From Ruminococcus sp. (lineage in GTDB: Bacteria > Bacillota > Clostridia > Oscillospirales > Ruminococcaceae), in NCBI GenBank assembly GCA_017649325.1, contig JAGCHA010000069.1, forward strand, positions 1-38,907: a stretch of 38,907 nucleotides of DNA, given 5' to 3'. A program made the position numbers and the translations under genes. Below the pieces are notes generated by a model, which saw only the letters and a program-made list of their open reading frames with translations, was not told the DNA's origin and made no database searches. Positions 24,403-31,961 of this stretch are shown here, one piece after another; the stretch's first letter is position 1, and every line of letters begins with the position of its first letter.

Positions 24403-26799
24403 TCAGTCTCCTCCGCTGTATACCATAAATTCAAGCTCTACCGTAGTACCCACGGGCACCTTGCTGCCCGCTTCGGGTATCTGCTTCGTTACAGCGACTC
24501 CCGCGTGGTTGACAGAAGCTCCGCGCGCCACGTAGTTGAGCTGACAGTACATTATTGAATCGTTCGCCATACTCGGATCAAGTCCCACGAGGTCGGGGAC
24601 TTCCGTGTAATCGACGGTGTGATTGCTCTCGGTGTAGAGGTAGACCGTACCGCCCTTTGCCACAGTCGAACCCGTAACAGGTGACTGAGCGACTACCGAC
24701 GAACCCTCGCCGACGACCTTGTACTGTATATCATAGCCCGAGAGCGTATTTATCGCGTCCTCGAGCGGACCCTCGAGAAGAGGTATCTTCACATCAAGGT
24801 TTGCGAGTTCCTCGGTGGAGTATTCGGGGCTTATGCCCATATACGGGAGCACCCTTGTGAGTATGTTTCGCGCCGTAGGAACAGCGACCTTGCTTCCGTA
24901 GTATCCGATATCCTTGTTCGGCATATCCGCGAGTACGAGGAGGATTATCTCGGGGTCGTCCGCGGGAGTGAAACAGCAGTACGAAGCACCGTACTCCTGT
25001 ATCGAAGCGTCCTCCTCCTGATCCTTGTTCATGGTAATGCCTTGAGCGGTGTACATGAGTCGCTGAGAAGTACCCGACTTACCGCCGATAGAATAGCCCT
25101 TTATGGTAACGTTTCCGCCGCCGTTGCCCGATACTACCTTTTCGAGGCAGTCGCGCATCTTAGCAGAGGTCTCCTCGGATATGACCTGTCTCTTGACCGT
25201 GCGTTCGTTCTTGAAGACGATATTGCCGTCCTCGTCGAGTATCCTGTCCACCACATAGGGCTGGAGCAGATATCCGCCGTTTATAGCCGCACAGTAGGAG
25301 GTTATCATTTCCATGGGGGTAATGGTCTCGCCCTGTCCGAACGAGCAGACCGCAAGGTCTACATTGGACATTGTATCGGGGTCGAAGCCGATACCCGCTA
25401 CCTCATAGGGAAGGTCGATACCCGTCTTGCTGTCGAGTCCGAAAGCGTCGAAGTAATAGCAGAACCGTTCCACTCCGAGACGTCTGCCGACCTCCATGAA
25501 CGCAGGGTTACAGGAGTTGGTGAGCGCTGTCTGGAAGTCCTGTGGACCGTGACCGCCCTCAAGGTGACACTTTATTGGATTGAGAGCTCCCTGAAGCTGT
25601 ACAGAGCCCGTACACATGAATGAATCCTTTTCGTAGTCGATGAGGTTCTCCTCGAAAGCGGAAGCGCTGGTAATTACCTTGAATACCGATCCCGGCTCAT
25701 ATATTTCGGAGATGCACTTGTTTCTCCACTGGCGCTCGAGCATCGCGCTCTCTGTCTCCTGCGGAGTGAGCTTCTCGTTGGTGATTATCGGCGAGTGGTC
25801 GACAATCTCACGCGGCTGATTGAGGTCGAAGCTGGGATATGTCGCCATACCGTAAACCGCGCCCGTTTTTGCATTCATAAGTATCGCGCACGCACGGTTT
25901 TTTATCTCGAACTCAGTCACCATATCCTGGAGATTGTCCTCGAGAATGTACTGGATCTCCATATCGAGAGTCAGATAGACATCGTTGCCGTTCTTGGCAG
26001 GATAGGTCTTGGAGTACCTGTACGGCAGCTCATTGCCGTTGGAGTCCTTTGCAGATATGGTCCTGCCGTCCGTACCCGCAAGGTAATCATCGTAGGAAGC
26101 CTCGATACCGTAGATACCGTAGCCGTCCGCGTGTGTGAAGCCGATAACGGAAGCGGCGAGCTCGTTCTGCGGGTAATATCTCTTGGTATCCTCCTCGACG
26201 TTGAGGCAGGTCATACCGTTGTCGCTGAAAAATTTGAGCAGCTCATCTGCGACGGGCTTCTCCACCTGCTCCTGAAGCACGTGGTACTGCGTGTTCTCCT
26301 CCATAGCGGCAGAGACCTTCTCGGGCTTTATACCGAGCTTTGAGGAGAGCAGCTCCACCGCCTCGGCACGGAATGCCTCTGCGGATTCGGGCAGCGTATT
26401 GGTAACTACTATCTGCTCCTCCTCACCGTTCTCGTTAGTGGTTGTCTCTATCTTGGGCTGGAAATTACCGTTTGCGATGTCCGCCTTCTGCTTGTCGATA
26501 CGCTTCTGTAAGCTGTCCATATCTTCGCGGAAGCGTTTGGGATCGAGGAAAACCTTATATACCGACGCACTCTTTGCGAGCGGAGTAGCCTTAGAGTCAT
26601 AAATAGAGCCGCGGTGAGCGGGAATGATTATCGAGCCGAAGTGCTGGTCGTTAGCCATAGCCTGATACTTCTTGTTGTTGAGCACTGATATATTGAAGAA
26701 GTTACCGGCTACCACAGCAAAGAGCCCGAAGAACACCGACGTCAGAATGAACCGCGTTCTCAACTTCATAGACCTTGAAGGAAGATTCTTATTAGCCAT
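24403..26799 (-). CDS. Class B penicillin-binding protein with PASTA domains (FtsI/SpoVD/PBP2x type)
   Basis: Septal transpeptidase working with FtsW. The 798 residues run: short cytoplasmic tail, one membrane helix at about 13-35, a PBP dimerisation domain (HRGSIYDSKATPLA), and a transpeptidase domain. The active-site motifs are SVFK (residues 371-374), SCN (429-431) and KSGTS (near 576), with KSG replacing the usual KTG. Two PASTA domains follow (about 660-798), ending in a Ser-Gly-Gly-Asp tail. PASTA and position fit either vegetative FtsI/PBP2x or sporulation SpoVD; only one such gene lies in this cluster. The Shine-Dalgarno (AAAGAGTG) is weak, and a 364-bp gap separates it from ftsL. Confidence 0.94.
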   Translation of the reverse strand: MANKNLPSRSMKLRTRFILTSVFFGLFAVVAGNFFNISVLNNKKYQAMANDQHFGSIIIPAHRGSIYDSKATPLAKSASVYKVFLDPKRFREDMDSLQKRIDKQKADIANGNFQPKIETTTNENGEEEQIVVTNTLPESAEAFRAEAVELLSSKLGIKPEKVSAAMEENTQYHVLQEQVEKPVADELLKFFSDNGMTCLNVEEDTKRYYPQNELAASVIGFTHADGYGIYGIEASYDDYLAGTDGRTISAKDSNGNELPYRYSKTYPAKNGNDVYLTLDMEIQYILEDNLQDMVTEFEIKNRACAILMNAKTGAVYGMATYPSFDLNQPREIVDHSPIITNEKLTPQETESAMLERQWRNKCISEIYEPGSVFKVITSASAFEENLIDYEKDSFMCTGSVQLQGALNPIKCHLEGGHGPQDFQTALTNSCNPAFMEVGRRLGVERFCYYFDAFGLDSKTGIDLPYEVAGIGFDPDTMSNVDLAVCSFGQGETITPMEMITSYCAAINGGYLLQPYVVDRILDEDGNIVFKNERTVKRQVISEETSAKMRDCLEKVVSGNGGGNVTIKGYSIGGKSGTSQRLMYTAQGITMNKDQEEDASIQEYGASYCCFTPADDPEIILLVLADMPNKDIGYYGSKVAVPTARNILTRVLPYMGISPEYSTEELANLDVKIPLLEGPLEDAINTLSGYDIQYKVVGEGSSVVAQSPVTGSTVAKGGTVYLYTESNHTVDYTEVPDLVGLDPSMANDSIMYCQLNYVARGASVNHAGVAVTKQIPEAGSKVPVGTTVELEFMVYSGGD

Positions 26800-27163
26800 A
26801 AATTCACTCTTTCTATGCTTAACGCTTCAGCTACTCCACATAACCGCAAAGAAACTGTGCGCTTTTCTTACTTTCGTTATAAAATAGAATAAGGCAGGGT
26901 GTTGTCGAGCCCCGCCTTTGAACATCTTCTTTTTTTATGTGATGTCCGTTTCTATGATACTGCCGTATCGAAAACGCTTGTCAGGCGTGGGAGCGTCCTC
27001 CCCTGTTCGTATTTTTCCGTTCCCGAACAGGGGCAACGTTCCCGAGTATTCCGATCACTCGCTGTATCTCCTTGGTTCTACTATCACTACGGCATATATA
27101 TTTTTCAGAGCCGTTAGTATTTAAAAATAATTACGGGCAGCCTTGTTTATATATTATATTGGT
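26800..27163 (-). other. Unusually long gap inside the dcw operon, with hairpins and no gene
   Basis: This 364-bp stretch between ftsL and the PBP gene has no supportable coding region. It contains the attenuator-like hairpin noted separately. A 10-bp inverted repeat CCCCTGTTCG/CGAACAGGGG (27000-27009 and 27024-27033) and a small GATAC/GTATC hairpin (26956-26969) also lie here. The segment GGGAACGTTGCCCCTG on the minus strand resembles pieces of the repeat-like segments near 33.74 and 36.95 kb. I find no clear -35/-10 pair. Confidence 0.55.
26878..26917 (-). terminator. Possible terminator/attenuator upstream of the PBP gene
   Basis: An 8-bp stem (AGGCGGGG/CCCTGCCT, one G-U), 10-nt loop, followed on the minus strand by TATTCTATTTTAT. 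It lies in the long ftsL-PBP gap, about 80 bases before the PBP start, and may lower transcription of the wall genes relative to mraZ-rsmH-ftsL. Confidence 0.5.
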
Positions 27164-27670
27164 CTACCCTCTGAAATATTCGACGCAGTGTTCAAAAAAG
27201 CTCCTGACTTTTCCGAGAATGCTCTCGTCCTGCTGAGGAATACTTACAACGTCATCTGTCTGTATCTCAATATATTTTATCTGAGACGAATCGACCTTCT
27301 TCATGCCGAGAACATTTTCGGCATAATCCTCGACATTCTTTGCAGACATCTGACTTTCAAGCTCAGACTGCAGTCTGACATTTTCCGCTTCGGCAAGATT
27401 CAGCTCACTGTTGAGAGCCGAAACCTTACTGTACATCGTATTTCGCCTGTTAAGGCTGTAGATGACGGTACCGAGCAGAACAGCTGCAAGGGCAGATACC
27501 AAAATAACAGTAAACAGGGAGCCGCTTTTAGCCTCATATTTTCTCATGGTTATTTGCGGTCTTTTCGCAGGTGTACCCTGACTCGGCAGCGATTCCGGTC
27601 TCTCAGCAGGACTGCTGCTGTAGACGTCCGCACTGTAGCGATAAACCGAATCACGTTCAGCCATTGACAT
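27164..27670 (-). CDS. ftsL: Cell division protein FtsL
   Basis: Small bitopic divisome protein that forms a coiled coil with the FtsB/DivIC homologue and activates FtsW-FtsI. The 168 residues have a cytoplasmic Ser/Pro-rich tail (1-48), one membrane helix (about 50-72), a periplasmic-side leucine-zipper coiled coil (MYSKVSALNSELNLAEAENVRLQSELE), and a short NVEDYAENVLGMKKVDSSQIKYIEI segment, the typical FtsL end. Sequence similarity in the family is low, so the call rests on topology and position after rsmH. The start overlaps the rsmH stop by 14 bases with AAGGAG upstream. Confidence 0.88.
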   Translation of the reverse strand: MSMAERDSVYRYSADVYSSSPAERPESLPSQGTPAKRPQITMRKYEAKSGSLFTVILVSALAAVLLGTVIYSLNRRNTMYSKVSALNSELNLAEAENVRLQSELESQMSAKNVEDYAENVLGMKKVDSSQIKYIEIQTDDVVSIPQQDESILGKVRSFFEHCVEYFRG

Positions 27671-28607
27671 CTGCGCTCCTTTCTGCTTTCTCTATTATCC
27701 TGAGCTTTGCACTTCTGCTTCTCGGATTTTCTCCGAGCTCAATTTCGTCAGCCTCTATGGGCTTACGGTTCACAAGAGTTCCCTGCGGCTTGCGTCCGCA
27801 TACACACTGGGGAAAATCAGGCGGGCATATACAGCCTCTGCACCACCCGGCAAATCTCTGCTTGACAAGCCTGTCCTCGAGAGAATGGAAGGTGATAACT
27901 GCAAGTCTGCCCTTGGGATTCAGGCACGCGAAGGCTTTGTCAAGACCTTCCGAAAGGTGGTCGAACTCGCAGTTGACCGCTATCCTTATCGCCTGAAAAG
28001 TTTTTTTGCAGGGATTCTTATCGCGTCTCGCCTTCTGCGGAACACTGTCCCTGACAATGTCTGCGAGCTGCCGTGTAGTCTCGATAGGAGCCGACTCTCT
28101 TGCGCGAACGATATTCGAGGCGATGCGGCGCGAGAACTTCTCCTCGCCGTACTCAAATATTATTTTCGCAAGCTGCTGCTCATCGAAGCTGTTCACCAGG
28201 TCCGCAGCGCTCATTCCGCTCTGGCTCATCCTCATATCGAGAGGCGCGTCGGAATGATAGGAAAAACCTCTGCTCTCCTCATCGAGCTGGTGTGACGAAA
28301 CTCCCAGATCCATGAGAATGCCGTCCACTCCGCCGATACCGAGTTCATCGAGCACACTGTCAATTTCGGAATAATTGCGGTGTATCACCGCAGCATTCGG
28401 AAACTCCGCCAGTCTCGCGCCTGCCGCCGTAATGGCATCGGGGTCGCGGTCGAGGGCGATAAGTCTGCCCTTTTCGCTCAGTCTCTGAGCGATCGCAAAG
28501 GAATGACCTCCGCCTCCTGCCGTGCAGTCAACATAGACTCCGTCGGGGCGGATGTTCAGCCCGTCCACTGTCGGTGCGAGCAGAACAGGGGTATGCTTGA
28601 ATTCCAT
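27657..28607 (-). CDS. rsmH: 16S rRNA (cytosine1402-N4)-methyltransferase RsmH (MraW)
   Basis: Methylates N4 of C1402 in the ribosomal P site using SAM. The 316 residues show HTPVLLAPTVDGL, the SAM site VDCTAGGGGHSFAIA, LIALDRDPDA, DGILMDLGVSSHQLDEESRGFSY, and the C-terminal ITFHSLEDRLVKQRF and HPT-like zinc-free tail. Cys residues in GWCRGCICPPDFPQCVCGR form a small Cys-rich insert, seen in many clostridial RsmH proteins. AAGGAG six bases before the ATG. Second gene of the dcw operon. Confidence 0.97.
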   Translation of the reverse strand: MEFKHTPVLLAPTVDGLNIRPDGVYVDCTAGGGGHSFAIAQRLSEKGRLIALDRDPDAITAAGARLAEFPNAAVIHRNYSEIDSVLDELGIGGVDGILMDLGVSSHQLDEESRGFSYHSDAPLDMRMSQSGMSAADLVNSFDEQQLAKIIFEYGEEKFSRRIASNIVRARESAPIETTRQLADIVRDSVPQKARRDKNPCKKTFQAIRIAVNCEFDHLSEGLDKAFACLNPKGRLAVITFHSLEDRLVKQRFAGWCRGCICPPDFPQCVCGRKPQGTLVNRKPIEADEIELGENPRSRSAKLRIIEKAERSADVNG

Positions 28608-28675
28608 GACTTACTCCTTTGATATGCTTTGCGGGATATGTCCCCTGACAGACCTGCCGCACGAGCATAAAAGTA

Positions 28676-29104
28676 TCAGAGTGCGATAGTAGCGAGAAGA
28701 TTCTTCAATTCAGCCTCATCGACCTCAGTCTGTGCGGCCTCAAGTCTGTCGCTCGCCCATATCTCCGCCCTGTTATAGTTACCGATGACAGTCACGTCTC
28801 CGGTGATGCCTGCCTTTTCCCTCAGCTTCTGGGAGATAAAGATTCTGCCCTGAGCATCGGGGGTCTGCTTCTCAGCACCGGCAAGGACTTCTCTTCTAAG
28901 CTGTTCGGCAACGCCTCCCAGGTCGAAGAGCTTTTTGGCGTATTCGTCAAAATCTTCAATTGAAAAGGCGGCAATATAGCGCTTGTCATGACTCAGGCAG
29001 AGATAGAATTCTCCTCCGAGAATATCACGGAGCTTGCTTGGGAAGCTCATACGTCCCTTCGCATCAATACTGGGATTGAATGTGCCACATAATGGCTGAC
29101 GCAT
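28676..29104 (-). CDS. mraZ: Transcriptional regulator MraZ
   Basis: DNA-binding ring protein of the AbrB-like fold that represses the dcw operon from its own promoter. The 142 residues contain two MraZ/SpoVT-AbrB repeats: CGTFNPSIDAKGRMSFPSKLRDIL, and the second DAQGRIFISQKLREKAGI, both with the R-x-(S/F)-(F/I)-P/S core. The start is ATG 29104; a GTG nine bases earlier is in frame but lies within the GGTGAGGTGAAGG purine-rich region that probably acts as the Shine-Dalgarno. First gene of the dcw cluster. Confidence 0.95.
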   Translation of the reverse strand: MRQPLCGTFNPSIDAKGRMSFPSKLRDILGGEFYLCLSHDKRYIAAFSIEDFDEYAKKLFDLGGVAEQLRREVLAGAEKQTPDAQGRIFISQKLREKAGITGDVTVIGNYNRAEIWASDRLEAAQTEVDEAELKNLLATIAL

Positions 29105-29199
29105 GACCTTCACCTCACCTTCCTTGTTTCCCGGTGGAACATTTCACCTCAATTTGGGTCAAATTTGCACCTGAATGCCTCTTTTCACCCCTTGCTTCT

Positions 29200-29228
29200 A
29201 TTATAATTGAAAATCTCTTTCATTTCAA
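29200..29228 (-). promoter_or_regulatory. Sigma-A promoter of the dcw operon
   Basis: TTGAAA (29228-29223), 17-bp spacer, TATAAT (29205-29200) on the minus strand, about 95 bases before mraZ. The leader after it contains several GGTG words (in GGGTGAAAAG, AGGTGCAAAT, AGGTGAAATG), which could be MraZ boxes, but their spacing is not the regular 10 bp known for that operator. Confidence 0.82.
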
Positions 29229-29432
29229 TAGCCGCAAGGTCAAAAAGTTGTAACAATTATATTGACAAAAGGCTTGGTTTTTTGTTCATTTTGTTCAATT
29301 TTTAACTATTCGCAGTTAAAACACGAACATATGTTTTTAATTTTTTTACCTCTTTCACCCACCAAGGGTAAAAATAGGGAATTATTTTGGAATTTTACAC
29401 CCCCTGAGGTCTCATCCTCATAAACCGCAAAT
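29229..29432. other. AT-rich intergenic DNA, no gene seen
   Basis: Between the dcw promoter and the hairpin after the SpoIID-like gene lies about 200 bp of AT-rich sequence with T-runs. No open frame with a ribosome binding site, no RNA gene and no clear promoter was found. It may act as an upstream promoter (UP) element for the dcw promoter. Confidence 0.5.
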
Positions 29433-29474
29433 AAGTCTCTGAGCAGACGGAGCTTTTCCGCTGCTCAAAGACTT
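29433..29474 (-). terminator. Long hairpin ending the sortase-SpoIID operon
   Basis: A 14-bp stem (29433-29446 with 29461-29474, one G-T pair) continued by CGGA/TCCG towards a small loop, 22 bases after the SpoIID-like stop codon. The T-tract after it on the minus strand is poor (ATTTGCGGTTTA), so it may act mainly as a 3' stabiliser or a weak terminator. Confidence 0.65.
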
Positions 29475-29496
29475 ACTTATTATAGTATCGTAGCTT

Positions 29497-30990
29497 TTAT
29501 TGCAATGTTGATGAAACGGTATCTGTATTCTGTGGTATATCTGTAGTCACGCCGACAGGAGCCTCGCTCGCTGTCTCGGTGGATATCTCTGCGGCGGTCG
29601 GAGTCTCTGATGTCGGCTCCGACATACCCTCACTCATATCCTCGGTCGTCTCCTCGGTAGTATCAGTAGTCTCCTCGGTAGTTTCCTCGGGTTCCTTCGG
29701 GTCACCGATATTAGTCGGGTGGTTGTTCGGATAAACGACACCCGGTGTGTACTGGTAATCCGCGTCAACGACCTCTATCTCGGAGGAGCCGTGCGGTATA
29801 GCCTCGCCCTCGGGTCTGGGAGTATAGAATACGTTGAACTTCGAGGACTTGAGGTTGAGCGCGAGCTTGAACTCATAGCCCTTGACCGTGAGCTGATCGT
29901 CGATATTGACGTATGTGACGTAGCCAGTCTCGTCGGAATATTCGGGCTGTATCCACATTGCGGGCTCGTCGGAGAGCTTGATGTTATACGCCTTCTCTAT
30001 CATATTTCTGAGCTGGAAGTCGTCCACATATGTGACCGTACCGTAGTGCGGGTCATAGCAGGCGTCATAGTCGCTGGACACCGACCTCAGATACGGCAGG
30101 TCAGCCCAGAACACCTCGTAGCAGTTAGCAGTGATGCCGCCGCTCGAAGCCGAGAACATCGTAAGCGCGTAGTCATCGTTGTAGAAGAGGGCCTGACCGA
30201 GCACATCGCTGACCGCATCGACAACGACCTGCGGCGGGTGCGGCTTGCAGCGGAGGTCTGCTCCGTCTCCGTTATGATACATACAGTAGGTATATACCGC
30301 GACTGCCTGAGCCTTGATAGCCTCATAGCTCATGCTTCCGCCTACTTCGTTGAACACTATCTGCGACACCATAGAGAGCACGTCGCCCTTGACTCCGTTA
30401 ACGGTTATTTCGTCGTCTTCGTCCACACAGGTATCCATCAAGTAGGTATCGGGGTAGTAATGGAAGAGGATATCCTGATAAGTCCAGTCGGAATAGGTCG
30501 CGTAGAAATTCGCGCCGTTCTGGCTCATTCCGACGCCGTGTCCCCAGCCATAGGTAACAATCGCGAACTTGCCCGGAGTCGACTCTATCTCCGGCTCGCT
30601 CTCAAAGAACGGTATATCGCCGACATAGCCGCCCGTAACGTTGAGCTCGACAGGCGTAGCCTTCTTGCTTTTCTTCTTGGTGCCTGAGCTTCCCGATTCG
30701 GGAGAAGCCTCATAGCTGATGAGTGAAAGACTGTCATCGTAGTCGTCGAGAGTAGCCTTGTACCACTCTATCTGCTGCTCCTCCTGCTCTTCCGCCTCGG
30801 AAGTAGTCTCCACAGCGGTAGTATCGGTACCGGAAGCGCTTGCAGCAGTACCCTCGGCAGTCGAAGCAGTTGTGGCCGCAGTTGTTGTTGTAGTATCAGC
30901 GGCGCTCGCTGTATAGCTCGAACCCGTGAACGCTATCACAGCTCCCGCCACAGCAGCGACCGCCTTTCTGAAAGGTGTTTCCGTCTTCAT
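29497..30990 (-). CDS. Secreted SpoIID/LytB-domain protein with permuted motif order
   Basis: Likely acts on peptidoglycan glycan strands outside the membrane. From ATG 30990 (AGGTG six bases upstream) it is 497 residues: a signal peptide (about 1-31, cleaved after ASA), a Thr/Ala/Glu linker to about 75, then the SpoIID domain and a Thr/Glu-rich tail from about 430. The GWGHGVGMSQNGA and DILFHYYPDTYL block, which normally ends the SpoIID domain, comes first (about 148-183). The FNEVGGSMSYEAIKAQAVAVYTY block with the presumed catalytic Glu comes after (about 213-235), then ASSGGIT and PYLRSV. The order is circularly permuted relative to SpoIID. It has no LPxTG-like sorting signal. Last gene of the sortase operon. 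Confidence 0.88.
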   Translation of the reverse strand: MKTETPFRKAVAAVAGAVIAFTGSSYTASAADTTTTTAATTASTAEGTAASASGTDTTAVETTSEAEEQEEQQIEWYKATLDDYDDSLSLISYEASPESGSSGTKKKSKKATPVELNVTGGYVGDIPFFESEPEIESTPGKFAIVTYGWGHGVGMSQNGANFYATYSDWTYQDILFHYYPDTYLMDTCVDEDDEITVNGVKGDVLSMVSQIVFNEVGGSMSYEAIKAQAVAVYTYCMYHNGDGADLRCKPHPPQVVVDAVSDVLGQALFYNDDYALTMFSASSGGITANCYEVFWADLPYLRSVSSDYDACYDPHYGTVTYVDDFQLRNMIEKAYNIKLSDEPAMWIQPEYSDETGYVTYVNIDDQLTVKGYEFKLALNLKSSKFNVFYTPRPEGEAIPHGSSEIEVVDADYQYTPGVVYPNNHPTNIGDPKEPEETTEETTDTTEETTEDMSEGMSEPTSETPTAAEISTETASEAPVGVTTDIPQNTDTVSSTLQ

Positions 30991-31026
30991 CGCTATCACC
31001 TCTTTCAAAGTCATAATAAGTAAAGA

Positions 31027-31956
31027 TTACTCAGCGTCCTCGGCGGCTTCCTCCGTAGGAGGTTCAGTAGGCGCATGTGCCTTCTTGTACTCCTCTGTCC
31101 TCTCGATAGTGTCGAGAGAGCCGCTCTTTTCGCCTTCGCGCAGACGTCTCGCAATGATGATGAAGCGCGAGTTGTCCTCGTCGGCGTAGCAGGTAGACAG
31201 CGTAAGGAGCTTGTCGCCGAACTTGACGTCGACGCCCGTATCAAAGAGCTGTCTGCCTCTTGCGAGAGTCATATACTCATTGAAGGTCTCCTCATCGTTG
31301 AGCTCCTCCATATCCCAGTAGCCGAAGTCCGTATAGGTGTGACCGCTGGTAATGGCGCAGCAGCAGATCACGTAGTCATAATCCCTGTAATTCGAACTTA
31401 GCTCGATGAACGGTGCCTGCTCGAAGAACTGGTAATCCTGACGGTATCTCCTTATCGAGCCGAGCATGGTGTTGTTCGCCATATTGTGTCCGTAGATGAC
31501 AATATTCTCAGACTGTTCAGCTTCATCGCTGCCGAAGTCGTCACGGAAGTCCATGAACATCGCGCCTTCGCGGTGGAGCTGACGGTCAACGCCGTGCTCG
31601 AGATAATATGAGTTCACCTCATACGCCTCTCCGCCGTAATAAGCCACGCCCTCGGGTATCTCTCCGGGGTCGCGCACCACGGGGTAATCGACCTTAGTCT
31701 GGTCTATCTTTATCCAGCCGACGATGTCCTTGTTCTCTTTAAGGAGCATCTTGGCTCTTTCAGTCATTCCTGTTTCGGACGGGACATAGTCATACGAAGG
31801 GAGTGTAGTTGGCTCGGTAGACGCCTGAGTTACGGGCTCAACCTTGCCGACGATATGCTCCTCCTTGTCACTGCATCCGAAAAGTGCAGCTGCCGTAAGT
31901 CCTGCCGCAGCGGCAAGTACTCCGCAGGCAGCAATAAGCTTTGCTTTGCTACTCAA
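31027..31956 (-). CDS. Class B-like sortase, possibly membrane- or lipid-anchored
   Basis: Transpeptidase that cleaves a sorting motif and attaches a surface protein to the wall or to a partner. The 309 residues have an N-terminal hydrophobic segment ending ALFGC (Cys 28), which could be a lipobox or simply a signal anchor. The sortase domain follows with the catalytic His in IVIYGHNM (157), Cys in LLTLSTC (256) and Arg in SRFIIIARR (264). The spacing between His and Cys and the GHNM word fit class B. A Pro/Glu/Thr-rich C-terminal tail follows. It lies 5 bp after the second sortase gene and 36 bp before the SpoIID-like gene. Confidence 0.92.
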   Translation of the reverse strand: MSSKAKLIAACGVLAAAAGLTAAALFGCSDKEEHIVGKVEPVTQASTEPTTLPSYDYVPSETGMTERAKMLLKENKDIVGWIKIDQTKVDYPVVRDPGEIPEGVAYYGGEAYEVNSYYLEHGVDRQLHREGAMFMDFRDDFGSDEAEQSENIVIYGHNMANNTMLGSIRRYRQDYQFFEQAPFIELSSNYRDYDYVICCCAITSGHTYTDFGYWDMEELNDEETFNEYMTLARGRQLFDTGVDVKFGDKLLTLSTCYADEDNSRFIIIARRLREGEKSGSLDTIERTEEYKKAHAPTEPPTEEAAEDAE

Positions 31957-31961
31957 TTAAA

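Noticed and set aside
29114..29199. MraZ operator repeats in the mraZ leader
   Set aside because: Several GGTG words are present but their spacing is irregular (18 and 23 bases) instead of the 10-bp periodicity of known MraZ boxes, so I did not annotate an operator.
29497..29700. LPxTG-like sorting signal at the end of the SpoIID-like protein, as substrate of the adjacent sortases
   Set aside because: The C-terminus ends in a polar Thr/Ser/Glu-rich tail without an LPxTG or NPxTN motif, hydrophobic helix or basic tail.
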